Program-made: the position numbers and the translations under genes
Notes under the pieces: generated by a model
What the model was told of the DNA's origin: nothing
Database searches by the model: none
What the model saw: only the letters and a program-made list of their open reading frames with translations
Shown: positions 7,998 to 17,702 of the stretch, piece after piece
How positions within the stretch are numbered: position 1 is the first letter of the stretch
Layout of the letters: every line of letters begins with the position of its first letter
DNA from: Streptomyces sp. CB02261
GTDB lineage: Bacteria; Actinomycetota; Actinomycetes; Streptomycetales; Streptomycetaceae
Assembly: GCF_001905665.1 (NCBI RefSeq)
Contig: NZ_LIVX01000001.1
Span: 248,001-312,000 of the forward strand
Direction: 5' to 3'
DNA length: 64,000 bases

Positions 7998-8824
7998 GCG
8001 CGCCGGCCGTCGAGGCTCTCCACCGGGTCCGCACGCCCCTCACCTGGCTGTACGCCCCGGGCGACCGTCCCGACGTCGTCCGCAAGGCCCTGGCCTCCGG
8101 CGCCGACGTGGTGATCGTCGACCTGGAGGACGCGGTCGCCCCGCACCGCAAGGCGTACGCCCTCGACGCCACGGCCGATCTGCTCGCGGACCCCCACCCC
8201 GTCCCGGTCCATGTCCGTGTCCACTCCGTGCACGACATCCCCACCCTGGCCCCCCTCCCCGGCCTCCGAGGTCTCCGGGTTCCCAAGGTGACACACGCCA
8301 CCGACATCCACCGGATCGCCGGGCTGGCCCCGGACGTCCCCCTGTACCCGCTCCTGGAGAACGCCCTCGCCGTGGAGCACGCGTACGCCATCGCCACCGC
8401 CCACCCCGCCGTGCGGGGCGTCGCGCTCGGCGAAGCCGACCTCCGCGCCGACCTGGGGGTACGGGAGGACAGCGCCCTGGACTGGTCGCGCGGCCGGGTG
8501 GTGGTCGCGGCCCGCGCGGCCGCCCTCCCCCCGCCGGCCCAGTCGGTCCACCCCGACATCGGCGACCTGGACGCGCTGGCCGCCGGCTGCGCCCGGGGCC
8601 GGGCCATGGGCTTCCTCGGCCGGGCGGCCATCCACCCCCGCCAGCTCCCGGTCATCGAGCGCGCCTATCTCCCCACCCCGGAGGAGGTCGACGCGGCGCG
8701 GGAGGTCGTCACCGCGGCCGAGACCGGACGGGGCGCGCTCGCCCTGCCGGACGGCCGCTTCGTCGACGCGGCGGTGGTGGAGGGTGCCCACCGGGTCCTC
8801 GCCCTCGCGGCCCGGACGGGCTGA
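7994..8824 (+). CDS. HpcH/HpaI aldolase / CitE-like acyl-CoA lyase
   Basis: 276 residues of the CitE/malyl-CoA lyase TIM-barrel family. Visible motifs are LYAPGDRPDVVRKALASGAD, the Mg-site strand VIVDLEDAVAP (D43 onward), GVALGEADLRADLG and RAAIHPRQLPVI. Family members cleave 3-hydroxyacyl-CoA esters such as malyl-, citryl- or citramalyl-CoA. It is the last gene of the ADPRH operon and follows the CoA transferase with a 4-nt overlap. No citrate lyase alpha or gamma subunits are present, so it is not classical citrate lyase. A strong terminator follows 22 nt after the stop. Confidence 0.85.
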   Translation: MSAPAVEALHRVRTPLTWLYAPGDRPDVVRKALASGADVVIVDLEDAVAPHRKAYALDATADLLADPHPVPVHVRVHSVHDIPTLAPLPGLRGLRVPKVTHATDIHRIAGLAPDVPLYPLLENALAVEHAYAIATAHPAVRGVALGEADLRADLGVREDSALDWSRGRVVVAARAAALPPPAQSVHPDIGDLDALAAGCARGRAMGFLGRAAIHPRQLPVIERAYLPTPEEVDAAREVVTAAETGRGALALPDGRFVDAAVVEGAHRVLALAARTG

Positions 8825-8846
8825 CGCCCGTACCCCGGCAGACGGA

Positions 8847-8880
8847 AGGGCCGCCGGGACCTCACGGTCCCGGCGGCCCT
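8847..8880. terminator. Bidirectional terminator between the citE-like gene and lgt
   Basis: A perfect 15-bp stem (8847-8861 with 8866-8880) closes a TCAC loop. It lies between two convergent genes and can serve both. No long U-run follows, as is usual in Streptomyces. Confidence 0.8.
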
Positions 8881-8908
8881 CCTGCCTGCTGTGGAAGATC
8901 CGGGCGGA

Positions 8909-9874
8909 TCAGCTCTTGGCGGCCGATCCGGCGCCGTTGCCGGCCCCGTGCTCCACGTCCTCGTCGGAGCCCGCCTTCGGTGCGGTGTCCTCCGGCTCGT
9001 CGCCCGCGTCCGCGTCGTCGGCCTTCCCGGCCGTGGCGGCGTCCGTCTTCTCGGTCTTGTCGGTCTTCGGCTCCACGATCTCCTCCCGGCCGGGACGGAC
9101 CCGTGCCGAGACGACCATGTAGACCACCGCGAGCAGGAAGACGACGATCGCCGTCCACACGTTGAGCCGCAGGCCGAGCACGAGGTGCGCCTCGTCGACG
9201 CGCATGTACTCGATCCAGGCGCGGCCGGCGCAGTACGCGGCGACGTAGAGCGCGAACGCGCGGCCGTGGCCGAGCTTGAAGCGGCGGTCGGCCCAGACGA
9301 CCAGGAGGGCGACGCCGACGCACCAGAGCGACTCGTACAGGAAGGTCGGGTGGTACGTCCCGGCCTCGCGGTTAGCGCTCTCGGTGATCTTCAGGGCCCA
9401 GGGCAGATCGGTCGGCCTGCCGTACAGCTCCTGGTTGAACCAGTTGCCCCAGCGGCCGATGGCCTGGGCGAGGGCGATACCGGGGGCGATGGCGTCGGCG
9501 TACGCCGGGAGCGGGATGCCCCGGCGGCGGCAGCCGATCCAGGCACCCACCGCGCCGAGCGCGATGGCGCCCCAGATACCGAGGCCGCCCTCCCAGATCT
9601 TGAAGGCGTCGACCCAGTTCTCACCCTCGCTGAAGTACAGCTGGTAGTCGGTGATCACGTGGTAGAGGCGTCCGCCGACGAGGCCGAAGGGCACCGCCCA
9701 GACGGCGATGTCGGCCACGGTGCCGGCGGTGCCGCCCCGGGCGATCCACCGCTTGTTGCCGTACCAGACGGCGACGAAGACACCGATGATGATGCAGAAG
9801 GCATAGCCGCGCAGCGGGATCGGTCCGAGATTGATCACGCCGGTCGACGGGCTGGGAATGTAGGCAAGGTCCAT
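8909..9874 (-). CDS. lgt: Prolipoprotein diacylglyceryl transferase Lgt
   Basis: 321-residue polytopic membrane enzyme that adds diacylglycerol to the lipobox cysteine of prolipoproteins, the first step of lipoprotein maturation. The Lgt signature is seen as GRWGNWFNQELYGRPT, and FGLVGGRLYHV is the usual second motif. The N-terminus MDLAYIPSPSTGVINLGPIPLRGY (in parts: IPSPSTGVINLGPIPLRGY) is the standard start. An acidic, Ala/Asp/Glu-rich tail of about 50 residues follows the last helix, as in other actinobacterial Lgt proteins. lspA, the next enzyme of the pathway, is at 49.3-49.9 kb of this window. Confidence 0.96.
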   Translation of the reverse strand: MDLAYIPSPSTGVINLGPIPLRGYAFCIIIGVFVAVWYGNKRWIARGGTAGTVADIAVWAVPFGLVGGRLYHVITDYQLYFSEGENWVDAFKIWEGGLGIWGAIALGAVGAWIGCRRRGIPLPAYADAIAPGIALAQAIGRWGNWFNQELYGRPTDLPWALKITESANREAGTYHPTFLYESLWCVGVALLVVWADRRFKLGHGRAFALYVAAYCAGRAWIEYMRVDEAHLVLGLRLNVWTAIVVFLLAVVYMVVSARVRPGREEIVEPKTDKTEKTDAATAGKADDADAGDEPEDTAPKAGSDEDVEHGAGNGAGSAAKS

Positions 9875-9893
9875 GGCAGGTCCGACGCTACCC

Positions 9894-9926
9894 TGCCGGG
9901 CGGGCGGGACGGCAGCCCGCCCGGCA
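9894..9926 (-). terminator. Terminator of the DsbA-like gene
   Basis: A 12-bp stem (TGCCGGGCGGGC with GCCCGCCCGGCA) and a 9-nt loop lie just downstream of the stop at 9939 and upstream of lgt. It should separate the two transcripts. Confidence 0.7.
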
Positions 9927-9938
9927 ACGTCTGGGTAA

Positions 9939-10760
9939 CTAACCCGCCGAGGGCGAGGCCGTGCCGGGCTTCTTGCCCTTGTTGGCCTCGGTGACCCACT
10001 TCTTCAGGTTCTCCGGGGAGATCTGCTCGTTCCCCTTGGTCGGGAAGATCGATTCTCCGTTGAGGAGGACGGACGGTGTGCCGCGGAAGCCGCCGTTCTG
10101 GAAGGCCTCGTTCGACTTGACCACCCAGCTGTCGTGCGCGCCGTCGTTCACACAGCTGCGGAACGCGGGCGTGTCGAGCCCCGGCACCTTCGCCGCCAGC
10201 TCGATCAGCTTCTCGTTCTTGCCGAAGGCGTCGTCCGTCTCCTGCGGCTGGTTGATGTAGAGCGTGTCGTGGTACGCGGTGAACTTCCCCGCGTCCTGCG
10301 CGCACGCGGCCGCGTTCGCCGCGCGCAGCGAGCCGCTGCCGCCCATGTTCCCGTCGATGAGGGTCGCGAGGTGGTACTCGGTCCTGAGGGCGCCGGACGC
10401 CTCCAGCTCGTGGATCGAGTCCCGCATGACGTTCTCGAACTGGGCGCACGCCGGGCAGCGGAAGTCCTCCCAGATCGCGAGCGTCGACGGCGCGTCCGCC
10501 TTGCCCGTCGGGATGGCGGGCTTGTCGTCCTCGTCGGTCGCCCCGCTCGGCGCGACCACCGGGCCCGCCTTGTCCGACCCGCCGTCCTTGTCGCCGCCGG
10601 CGGCGATCACTCCGACGACCGCGGCCAGGCCGAGGACGCCGACCACCGCCGCCGACACGATCAGGACACGTCGCTGCTTCTCGCGGCTCTTCTCGCGCTC
10701 GCGCTGCTGCTGGAGGCGCTCCCGCGCGCTCCGGTTACCGTCACCACTGTTCTCGCTCAC
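9939..10760 (-). CDS. Membrane-anchored DsbA-like thiol-disulfide protein
   Basis: 273 residues. A highly charged cytoplasmic N-terminus (RERLQQQREREKSREKQRR) precedes one transmembrane segment (about residues 31-54) and a low-complexity linker. An extracytoplasmic thioredoxin-fold domain of the DsbA/DsbG type carries the redox site RCPACAQFE (C102, C105). A cis-Pro-like loop is seen in FRGTPSVLLNGE. It likely oxidises or isomerises thiols in exported proteins. GTG start at 10760. A paralogue with CPVC is found at 41342-42157. Its transcript is isolated by terminators on both sides. Confidence 0.88.
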   Translation of the reverse strand: MSENSGDGNRSARERLQQQREREKSREKQRRVLIVSAAVVGVLGLAAVVGVIAAGGDKDGGSDKAGPVVAPSGATDEDDKPAIPTGKADAPSTLAIWEDFRCPACAQFENVMRDSIHELEASGALRTEYHLATLIDGNMGGSGSLRAANAAACAQDAGKFTAYHDTLYINQPQETDDAFGKNEKLIELAAKVPGLDTPAFRSCVNDGAHDSWVVKSNEAFQNGGFRGTPSVLLNGESIFPTKGNEQISPENLKKWVTEANKGKKPGTASPSAG

Positions 10761-10773
10761 GCCTCAGGAACGA

Positions 10774-10803
10774 ACCGGGGAGGCACGTGCGTGCCTCCCC
10801 GGT
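10774..10803 (-). terminator. Terminator of the trp operon
   Basis: A perfect 13-bp stem (10774-10786 with 10791-10803) and a GTGC loop lie 20 nt after the trpA stop on the minus strand. It ends the trpC-trpM-trpB-trpA transcript. Confidence 0.8.
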
Positions 10804-10823
10804 CGCAGATCCACCCGGATGGG

Positions 10824-11642
10824 TTACGAGACGCGCCGGACACCCTCGGCGAGTTCGGCCGCCAGTTCCCTTACGGCGGCGAGTCCCGCGGCCTCGTCGC
10901 CGTCGGCGTCGAGGATCCGCTTCACGAACGCGGACCCCACGATGACGCCGTCGGCGAAGGCCGCGACCTCCCGGGCCTGGGCGGCGTCGGAGACGCCGAG
11001 CCCGACGCAGACGGGGAGGTCCGCGGTGGCACGGGTGCGGCGGACGAGGTCGGCGGCCTGGTTGCCGACCGACTCGCGGGTGCCGGTGACCCCCATCAGG
11101 GAGGCGGCGTAGATAAAGCCGGAACCGGCCGCCGTGATGGTGGCGAGGCGCTCGTCCTTGCTGCTGGGCGCGACCACGAACACGGTGGCGAGACCGTGCT
11201 TGGCGGCGTGCTCGCGCCAGAGGGCGGACTCCTGGACCGGCAGGTCGGGCAGGATGCAGCCGGCGCCGCCCGCGGCGGCGAGCTCCTCGGTGAAGCGCTC
11301 GACGCCGTACCGGTCGATCGGGTTCCAGTAGGTCATGACGAGGACCGGCTTGCCGGTGGCCTCGTGGGCCTCGCGGACCGTGCGCATGACGTCGGCGATC
11401 TTGACGCCGCCGCGCAGGGCGATGTCGTCGGCGGTCTGGATGACCGGCCCGTCGAGGACCGGGTCGCTGTGCGGGAGCCCGACCTCGACGATGTCCGCGC
11501 CGCCGTCGAAGACGGCCTTGATCGCCGCGATGCCGCCGTCGACGGTCGGGAAGCCGGCCGGGAGGTAGGCGATGAGCGCGGCCCGGTCCTCCGACTTCGC
11601 CTTGGCGAGGGTGTCGCCGAGCAGCTGGATGTTGCCGGTCAC
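10824..11642 (-). CDS. trpA: Tryptophan synthase alpha subunit
   Basis: 272 residues. Converts indole-3-glycerol phosphate to indole and glyceraldehyde-3-phosphate and passes indole to TrpB. The catalytic region [20 protein letters not shown] carries the conserved Glu and Asp. [11 protein letters not shown] and [15 protein letters not shown] (phosphate site) are also present. The start is the GTG at 11642, which overlaps the trpB stop by 4 nt (GTGA), so alpha and beta subunits are translationally coupled. A long upstream extension of this frame through trpB is only a shadow reading frame. Confidence 0.97.
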   Translation of the reverse strand: MTGNIQLLGDTLAKAKSEDRAALIAYLPAGFPTVDGGIAAIKAVFDGGADIVEVGLPHSDPVLDGPVIQTADDIALRGGVKIADVMRTVREAHEATGKPVLVMTYWNPIDRYGVERFTEELAAAGGAGCILPDLPVQESALWREHAAKHGLATVFVVAPSSKDERLATITAAGSGFIYAASLMGVTGTRESVGNQAADLVRRTRATADLPVCVGLGVSDAAQAREVAAFADGVIVGSAFVKRILDADGDEAAGLAAVRELAAELAEGVRRVS

Positions 11643-12922
11643 TTGGCGTCCCCCTCGATCTCCGCCGTGGTGCCGGCGTCCGCGGCGACCTCGGCGTCGG
11701 TGTCGTACAGCCCGAAGTAGCGGGCGGCGGTGTCCATGTCCTTGTCGCCGCGCCCGGAGAGGTTGACGAGCAGCAGGGCGTCCTTGCCGAGCTCCTTGCC
11801 GACCTCCAGCGCCCCGGCGAGGGCGTGCGCCGACTCGATGGCCGGGATGATGCCCTCGGTACGGGACAGCAGCCGCAGCGCCTGCATGGCGGCGTCGTCG
11901 GTGACGGCGCGGTACTCGCCGCGTCCGCTGTCCTTGAGGTACGCGTGCTCGGGGCCGATGCCCGGGTAGTCGAGGCCCGCCGAGATCGAGTACGGCTCGG
12001 TGATCTGGCCCTCCTCGTCCTGGAGGACGTAACTGCGCGAGCCGTGCAGGATGCCGGGCTCGCCCGCGGTCAGGGTGGCCGCGTGCTCGCCGGTCTCGAC
12101 GCCGTGGCCGGCCGGCTCGCAGCCGATGAGGCGCACGCCGGTGTCCGGGACGAAGGCGTGGAAGAGGCCGATGGCGTTGGAGCCGCCGCCGACGCAGGCG
12201 ATGGCCGCGTCGGGCAGGCGTCCGGCGCGCTCCAGGAGCTGGCGGCGGGCCTCGACGCCGATGACCCGGTGGAAGTCGCGGACCATGGCGGGGAAGGGGT
12301 GCGGGCCGGCCACGGTGCCGAACAGGTAGTGGGTGCGGTCCACGTTGGCGACCCAGTCGCGGAACGCCTCGTTGATGGCGTCCTTGAGGGTACGGCTGCC
12401 GGACTTCACGGCGACGACCTCGGCGCCGAGCATCCGCATCCGGGCGACGTTGAGCGCCTGGCGCTGGGTGTCGATCTCGCCCATGTAGATGGTGCAGTCG
12501 AGGCCGAAGAGGGCGCAGGCGGTGGCGGTGGCCACGCCGTGCTGGCCGGCGCCGGTCTCGGCGATCACCCGGGTCTTGCCCATGCGCTTGGTCAGCAGGG
12601 CCTGGCCGAGCACGTTGTTGATCTTGTGCGAGCCGGTGTGGTTGAGGTCCTCGCGCTTGAGGAAGATCCGGGCGCCGCCGGCGTGCTCGGCGAACCGGGG
12701 GACCTCGGTGAGGGCGCTCGGGCGGCCCGTGTAGTCGACCATCAGGTCGTTGAGCTCGCGGGCGAACTCGGGGTCGGACTTGGCCTTGTCGTACTCGACG
12801 GCCACCTCGTCGACGGCGGCGACGAGGGCCTCGGGGATGAACTTGCCGCCGTAGGCGCCGAAGTAGCCCTCGGGGCTGGGGACCTGGCCCTCCAGGTCGG
12901 GAATGAAGAACTCGCTGGACAT
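11639..12922 (-). CDS. trpB: Tryptophan synthase beta subunit
   Basis: 427 residues. PLP enzyme joining indole and serine to give tryptophan. The PLP lysine is K100 in [32 protein letters not shown] and [13 protein letters not shown] (PLP phosphate loop) are intact. This is the standard TrpB1 type that works with TrpA. ATG at 12922 with GAGGAG about 8 nt upstream. The 200-nt gap before it (12923-13123), between trpM and trpB, has no other ORF on the minus strand. A TAACGT (12973-12978) there could be a weak -10. Confidence 0.97.
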   Translation of the reverse strand: MSSEFFIPDLEGQVPSPEGYFGAYGGKFIPEALVAAVDEVAVEYDKAKSDPEFARELNDLMVDYTGRPSALTEVPRFAEHAGGARIFLKREDLNHTGSHKINNVLGQALLTKRMGKTRVIAETGAGQHGVATATACALFGLDCTIYMGEIDTQRQALNVARMRMLGAEVVAVKSGSRTLKDAINEAFRDWVANVDRTHYLFGTVAGPHPFPAMVRDFHRVIGVEARRQLLERAGRLPDAAIACVGGGSNAIGLFHAFVPDTGVRLIGCEPAGHGVETGEHAATLTAGEPGILHGSRSYVLQDEEGQITEPYSISAGLDYPGIGPEHAYLKDSGRGEYRAVTDDAAMQALRLLSRTEGIIPAIESAHALAGALEVGKELGKDALLLVNLSGRGDKDMDTAARYFGLYDTDAEVAADAGTTAEIEGDAK

Positions 12923-13123
12923 GCGGCTGCTCCTCGCGGGGCGGTGCCCCGTGTGACGTGCGGTCGATGGTCACGTTATGCGCGCGAGCCACTCGCCGTC
13001 GGCCGTTGTGGGCATCCCGCACCCGGGCGCCGCGCTGTGCGGCACAAGGGGTGGAGGCGCCGCCGGGGGCGCCCTCCCGTGTGCCCGCGAACAGGGCGTG
13101 GCCGGGTCAGGTGATGGCGAGGT

Positions 13124-13396
13124 TCAGGGGAGTGTGCGCGCGAGGCGCGGGCGCCATCGCATGCCGTTGACCTGGCCCGGCTCGGAGCCGATGACGTACC
13201 GGACCCGGCGGCCGTGGACACGGCGGGCGGGTGCGCGGCAGCCACGCGGCCGGCAGCCGCGGGCCAGCGGGGCGTGGGCGGGGACGGACGCGGCGGTGCG
13301 GAGCATGCGGCGCCGGCTCCCCGGGGTCGCCGACGCCATGCCGACCGGGCCCGGGGCGGTGGCCCGGGAGGTCGGCGTGGCGCGGCGGAGGGTCAT
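13124..13396 (-). CDS. trpM: Small basic trp-operon protein (TrpM/TrpX-like)
   Basis: 90 residues, very rich in Arg, Pro and Cys. Its C-terminal half LARGCRPRGCRAPARR and RRVRYVIGSEPGQVNGMRWR looks like the small protein that streptomycetes carry between trpC and trpB, called TrpX or TrpM and linked to tuning of Trp metabolism. The ATG at 13396 is 7 nt after the trpC stop. GGAGCTGA, overlapping that stop, is the likely ribosome site. The N-terminal third is low complexity, so a later internal start (for example ATG at the MASATP position) is possible. No known catalytic motif. The family call rests on recalled resemblance and position. Confidence 0.65.
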   Translation of the reverse strand: MTLRRATPTSRATAPGPVGMASATPGSRRRMLRTAASVPAHAPLARGCRPRGCRAPARRVHGRRVRYVIGSEPGQVNGMRWRPRLARTLP

Positions 13397-13403
13397 GGCG
13401 CGG

Positions 13404-14213
13404 TCAGCTCCGGCCGTGCCGGAGCGCCGGGTGGGCGCCCGCGGCGACCAGGTCGGCGACGGCGGCCTTCGGGTCGCGGCCGGTGACGAGGGACTCGCCG
13501 ACCAGGACCGCGTCGGCGCCCGCGTTGGCGTAGGCGATGAGGTCGTGCGGGCCTCGGACGCCGGACTCGGCGATCTTGACGATGCCCGCGGGGATCTCGG
13601 GGGCGACGCGCTCGAAGGTGGAGCGGTCGACCTTGAGGGTCTTGAGATTGCGCGCGTTGACGCCGATGATGCGGGCGCCCGCGTCGACGGCCCGCTCGAC
13701 CTCGTCCTCGTCGTGCACCTCGACGAGCGGGGTGAGCCCGATGGACTCGGCGCGCTCGATGAGGGAGACCAGCGCCTCCTGCTCCAGGGCGGCGACGATG
13801 AGGAGCGCGAGATCCGCTCCGTACGCCCGGGCCTCCCAGAGCTGGTACGCGGTGACGATGAAGTCCTTGCGCAGGACCGGGATGTCGACCCGGGCGCGGA
13901 CGGCCTCCAGGTCCGCGAGGGAGCCGCCGAAGCGGCGCTGCTCGGTGAGGACGGAGATGACGGCGGCGCCACCCGCCTCGTAGTCGGCGGCGAGTCCGGC
14001 CGGGTCGGCGATCGCTGCGAGCGCGCCCTTGGACGGGCTGGAGCGCTTGACCTCGCAGATCACCTTGACGCCGTCCCCGCGCAGTGCGGCGACGCCGTCC
14101 TTGGCCTGCGGCGCCTTGGCGGCGCGCTCCTTGAGCTCGTCGAGGGTGACCCGCGCCTGCCGCTCTGCGAGGTCGGCGCGTACGCCTTCGATGATCTCGT
14201 CGAGCACACTCAC
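13404..14213 (-). CDS. trpC: Indole-3-glycerol phosphate synthase
   Basis: 269 residues. TIM-barrel enzyme closing CdRP to indole-3-glycerol phosphate. Motifs in order are [15 protein letters not shown] (catalytic Glu and Lys), [31 protein letters not shown] [25 protein letters not shown] and [12 protein letters not shown]. The GTG at 14213 is chosen, with GGAAGGGGG upstream. A -10-like TAGGAT lies about 50 nt before the start, so a local promoter is likely. It heads the trpC-trpM-trpB-trpA unit. The preceding reaction (TrpF) is expected from PriA in this window. Confidence 0.97.
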   Translation of the reverse strand: MSVLDEIIEGVRADLAERQARVTLDELKERAAKAPQAKDGVAALRGDGVKVICEVKRSSPSKGALAAIADPAGLAADYEAGGAAVISVLTEQRRFGGSLADLEAVRARVDIPVLRKDFIVTAYQLWEARAYGADLALLIVAALEQEALVSLIERAESIGLTPLVEVHDEDEVERAVDAGARIIGVNARNLKTLKVDRSTFERVAPEIPAGIVKIAESGVRGPHDLIAYANAGADAVLVGESLVTGRDPKAAVADLVAAGAHPALRHGRS

Positions 14214-14368
14214 GCGAGGGGCCCCCTTCCGGGACGGTGATGGTGATGATGAACCAGGTTCAGCCACTTCGATCCTATCCGCAGGACGGCTCCGTACTCG
14301 CATCGGCGGCGGTGGCGTCTTATCTGCTGGGACTCCCACGGGGGTCGCCCCGGCGCCTCGCCGGCCCC

Positions 14369-15076
14369 TCAGGGGGCGAGCGCGGAGCCGAAGGGAAGGT
14401 TCCGGACCAGGGTGAACAGGGCGAGGACGGCCCCGATCCCCCACCACCAGGCCGGGGAGATCGCGAGGCGCATGGGCACCCCGCGGAGGGCGCGAATCAG
14501 CCAGAGGACCATGACGACGCCGAAGAGTCCGTAGCCGACGACGGCGAGGGCGTTGGCGCCGAGGGCGGCCGGGAGGTCGCCGTGGACGAAGGCGTGGGCG
14601 CTGCGGAGCCCGCCGCAGCCGGGGCAGTAGACGCCGGTGAAGCGGAGCAGCGGGCAGACCGGGTAGTGCCCCGGTTCGTTGGGGTCGACGGTCCCGACGT
14701 ACGCGAAGGCGGCGGCGACCCCGCCGAGGACGGCGACCGGCGCGGCGAGCCGCCGCGCGAGCGACCGGGGAGCGGGCGGTACGGCAGCGAACGGCGCACC
14801 GGCGGGGTGGGTCCACGCGGGCGCGTGCGGGGGGCGTACGGAGGCGTCGGCCCCCGCCGGGCTCCCGGGCCACGCGGGCGCGTGCGGGGGGCGTACGGAG
14901 TCCCCGGGACCCGTCGGTCCCTCCGGCCGCACGGGCGCGTGTGGTGCGGAGGCTTCCGGGCCCGGCGGCGCGTCGGGGGGCGCGGGGGCGTTCGGCCGCG
15001 TACCCGGTGGGGTGGGTTCACCCGGTCGGGTGGGGGAAGCGTCGGTCACGGCTCCGGCCGTCGGCTGCGGGTCCAC
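14369..15076 (-). CDS. DUF2752 membrane protein with Pro/Ala-rich N-terminus
   Basis: 235 residues. The C-terminal 125 residues hold three or so transmembrane segments. The DUF2752 cysteine motif [24 protein letters not shown] ([18 protein letters not shown]) follows the first. The first 110 residues are Pro/Ala/Gly-rich with an imperfect repeat ([14 protein letters not shown] and [16 protein letters not shown]). Function of the family is unknown. The start is placed at the GTG at 15076; a later start within the Pro-rich part is possible. It sits between trpC and the HGxxPAAW protein on the same strand. Confidence 0.8.
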   Translation of the reverse strand: MDPQPTAGAVTDASPTRPGEPTPPGTRPNAPAPPDAPPGPEASAPHAPVRPEGPTGPGDSVRPPHAPAWPGSPAGADASVRPPHAPAWTHPAGAPFAAVPPAPRSLARRLAAPVAVLGGVAAAFAYVGTVDPNEPGHYPVCPLLRFTGVYCPGCGGLRSAHAFVHGDLPAALGANALAVVGYGLFGVVMVLWLIRALRGVPMRLAISPAWWWGIGAVLALFTLVRNLPFGSALAP

Positions 15077-15153
15077 GCGGTGATTCTCGCCCCGGACGCG
15101 CGAGAGCGCAGCCCGGCGCGGCCGGACTGCGCTCTCGGGTGCGTCGTGGCGTG

Positions 15154-15402
15154 TCAGGAACGGGCCTGCAGGGCCGCGGCCTCGCGGGCCCGGGCGACGG
15201 CCTCCGACTCCTTCGGCATGCCGAGGCCCGCCGCCTTCATCGCTCCGCCGACGACGCCGCCGAGCACGACGACACCCATGCCGGCCCAGAAACCGGTCTG
15301 GTTGGCGGCCACCATGAAGACTCCGGCGATGCAGAAGCCGATGAAGGAGATGATGACACCGGTCCAGGCGGCCGGGGTGTGTCCGTGGGCGCTGCCCGCC
15401 AT
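15154..15402 (-). CDS. HGxxPAAW-motif small membrane protein
   Basis: 82 residues. The N-terminus MAGSAHGHTPAAWTGV carries the HGxxPAAW motif that names this actinobacterial family. Two hydrophobic helices follow (VIISFIGFCIAGVFMVAA and WAGMGVVVLGGVVGGAM), then a short charged Ala-rich tail. Function unknown. It stays next to the trp genes in streptomycetes. A GCAACGAGGAGCAACTC-type leader (GAGGAG) gives a good ribosome site. Confidence 0.85.
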   Translation of the reverse strand: MAGSAHGHTPAAWTGVIISFIGFCIAGVFMVAANQTGFWAGMGVVVLGGVVGGAMKAAGLGMPKESEAVARAREAAALQARS

Positions 15403-15538
15403 GAGTTGCTCCTCGTTGCAGTTGCTCGATGGTGAGGTCTCGCGTGCGCGGACACTCTGCGCTCATTGTCCCGCACGTGGGCGCGCGGGGATGAATCGGG
15501 GGTGCCGGGACGATCACGCGTCGCGGTCAGGGTCCCCG

Positions 15539-16189
15539 TCACGCTCCGCGGGTGGGGTCCTCGCCGCGGTCCAGGGCCTTCCACAGGTCCTCGGGCCGGT
15601 CCGGGTCGGTCGTGGGGGCCTTGCGCCCGGCGCGGGGGGCTCCGGAGCGCTCGTAGCGGCCGCCCATCGCGGGCCAGCTCTTGCCGAAGCGCAGCGCGAA
15701 GAGGCCGGCGAGCAGGATGAGGACGGCGCCGGCCGCGGTCACGTACGGCCAGACGGTGTGGGTGAGGCCGGCCACGGCGGCGGCGGTGTCGCCGCTGATC
15801 CGGGCGGCCTCGGCGTTCAGCGCGGCGCTGTCGGACGCCCCGAGGACGGCGGCGAGCGCGGCGCCCGCGCCGCTGAGCGCGAGGAGCGCGGCGACGAGGG
15901 TGCGGCCGGTGCGGCGGACGGCGAAGACGGCGAAGAGCGCGGCGAGGCCGACGATCGCGAGGGCGGTCGGCACGCCGGTCACACTGCCGCCGTCGGCCTC
16001 GACGGGGACGGTGCCGCCCCCGACGGACGCGGTGCCCTCCGCCCAGATCTGGCCGGCGGAGAGCAGGACGACGGTGGCGCCGAGGGCGCCGAGGAGGAGG
16101 GCCGCGGCCAGGCTGCGGCGGCCGCCGGTGGGGACGGCCGCGCGGGCGGCCCGGGGCTGGGGTACGGGTACGGCACTCACGTACCCCAC
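15539..16189 (-). CDS. TIGR02234-family Trp-region membrane protein
   Basis: 216 residues. Four hydrophobic helices: SLAAALLLGALGATVVLLSA, ALAIVGLAALFAVFAV, LVAALLALSGAGAALAAV and VWPYVTAAGAVLILLAGLF. A long extracytoplasmic loop and a cytoplasmic tail (AMGGRYER, then DPDRPEDLWKALDRGEDP) complete it. The tail and position downstream of trpE match the actinobacterial conserved membrane protein of the Trp region (TIGR02234). Role unknown. The start could be the GTG at 16189 or the GTG at 16180; neither has a strong ribosome site. It follows trpE by 14 nt, so it is probably cotranscribed. Confidence 0.85.
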   Translation of the reverse strand: MGYVSAVPVPQPRAARAAVPTGGRRSLAAALLLGALGATVVLLSAGQIWAEGTASVGGGTVPVEADGGSVTGVPTALAIVGLAALFAVFAVRRTGRTLVAALLALSGAGAALAAVLGASDSAALNAEAARISGDTAAAVAGLTHTVWPYVTAAGAVLILLAGLFALRFGKSWPAMGGRYERSGAPRAGRKAPTTDPDRPEDLWKALDRGEDPTRGA

Positions 16190-16203
16190 TATCCCCTACG
16201 GGC

Positions 16204-17694
16204 TCAGCCGCCGTTCATCCGGTTGGCGGTGTGGACGGCGCGGAGGACGGCCGCGGCCTTGTTCCGGCACTCGTTGTCCTCGGCGACGGGGTCGGAGTCG
16301 GCGACGACACCCGCTCCGGCCTGCACATACGCGGTCCCGTCGCGGAGCAGGGCGGTACGGATGGCGATGGCCGTGTCCGCGTCCCCGGCGAAATCGAGAT
16401 AACCGACACATCCGCCGTACAGGCCGCGCCGGGAGGGTTCGAGCTCCTCGATGATCTGCATGGCGCGGGGCTTGGGCGCGCCGGAGAGCGTGCCGGCCGG
16501 GAAGCAGGCGGTGAGGACGTCGAAGGCGGACCGTCCCTCGGCGACCTTGCCGGTCACGGTGGAGACGATGTGCATGACGTGCGAGTAGCGCTCGACGGAC
16601 ATGAAGTCGACGACCTCGACGGAGCCGGGGGCGCAGACCCGGCCGAGGTCGTTGCGGCCGAGGTCGACGAGCATGAGGTGCTCGGCGCGTTCCTTGGGGT
16701 CGGCGAGGAGTTCCTCGGCGAGGTCGTGGTCCTCCTGCGGGGTGGCGCCGCGGTGCCGGGTGCCGGCGATGGGGTGGAGCATCGCGTGCCCGTCCTCGAC
16801 CTTGACGAGGGCCTCGGGGCTGGAGCCGACGACGTCGAAGCCGTTCTCGAAGCGGAACAGGTACATGTACGGGGAGGGGTTGGTGGCCCGCAGGACCCGG
16901 TAGACGTCGAGCGCGGAGGCCGTGCAGGGGGTCTCGAACCGCTGCGAGGGCACGACCTGGAAGGCCTCGCCGGCCCGGATGCGCTCCTTGACGTCCTCGA
17001 CGGCCTCCTGGTAGGCCGTCCCGCCCCAGAGCGCGGAGAACTCCGGCAGCTCGGAGGCCGGAAGGGCGGTGGGGGCGGTGGCGACGGGGCGGGCCAGATC
17101 GGCCTCCATCGCGTCGAGGCGGGCGACGGCGTGCGCGTACGCCTCCTCGACGCCGGTCTCCAGGTCGTTGTGGTTGATCGCGTTGGCGATCAGCAGGACC
17201 GAGCCGTCCCAGTGGTCGAGGACCGCGAGGTCGCTGGTGAGGAGCATGGTCAGCTCGGGGAGCCGCAGGTCGTCGCGGCCGTGCTCGCCGATGCGCTCCA
17301 GGCGGCGGACGATGTCGTAGCCGAGGTAGCCGACCATGCCGCCGGTGAACGGGGGCATCCCCGACGCGAGGTCGCGCGGGGTGTGGAGGGTCTCGATGGT
17401 GGCGCGCAGGGCCTGGAGCGGGTCGCCGTCGACGGGGACGCCGACGGGCGGGGTGCCCAGCCAGTGGGCCTCGCCGTCCTGGACGGTGAGGGTGGCGTCG
17501 CTGCGGACTCCGATGAACGAGTAGCGCGACCAGCTGCGGCCGTTCTCCGCGGATTCGAGGAGGAAGGTGCCGGGCCGTTCGGCGGCGAGCTTGCGGTAGA
17601 GCCCGACCGGGGTGTCGCCGTCCGCGAGGAGCCTGCGGCTGACGGGGATGACGCGGCGGTCGGCCGCCAGCTTGCGGAAGGTGTCGAGATCCAT
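16204..17694 (-). CDS. trpE: Anthranilate synthase component I
   Basis: 496 residues. Converts chorismate to anthranilate with glutamine-derived ammonia. [20 protein letters not shown] carries the LLES motif of the Trp feedback site. The chorismate-binding core shows [35 protein letters not shown] and [20 protein letters not shown]. No glutamine amidotransferase domain is fused, and no trpG or trpD is in the window. ATG at 17694, 11 nt after the hisI stop. A TAGGGT whose TAG is the hisI stop sits 8 nt upstream, so trpE may also be read from its own leaderless promoter. Confidence 0.96.
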   Translation of the reverse strand: MDLDTFRKLAADRRVIPVSRRLLADGDTPVGLYRKLAAERPGTFLLESAENGRSWSRYSFIGVRSDATLTVQDGEAHWLGTPPVGVPVDGDPLQALRATIETLHTPRDLASGMPPFTGGMVGYLGYDIVRRLERIGEHGRDDLRLPELTMLLTSDLAVLDHWDGSVLLIANAINHNDLETGVEEAYAHAVARLDAMEADLARPVATAPTALPASELPEFSALWGGTAYQEAVEDVKERIRAGEAFQVVPSQRFETPCTASALDVYRVLRATNPSPYMYLFRFENGFDVVGSSPEALVKVEDGHAMLHPIAGTRHRGATPQEDHDLAEELLADPKERAEHLMLVDLGRNDLGRVCAPGSVEVVDFMSVERYSHVMHIVSTVTGKVAEGRSAFDVLTACFPAGTLSGAPKPRAMQIIEELEPSRRGLYGGCVGYLDFAGDADTAIAIRTALLRDGTAYVQAGAGVVADSDPVAEDNECRNKAAAVLRAVHTANRMNGG

Positions 17695-17702
17695 GGCGCC
17701 AG

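Noticed and set aside
12976..13245. 89-codon minus-strand ORF between trpM and trpB
   Set aside because: It overlaps the better-supported TrpM-like frame, has no ribosome site, and its composition is that of a shadow frame.
14214..14368. Trp leader peptide or attenuator upstream of trpC
   Set aside because: No short ORF with tandem Trp codons and no terminator/antiterminator pair was found.
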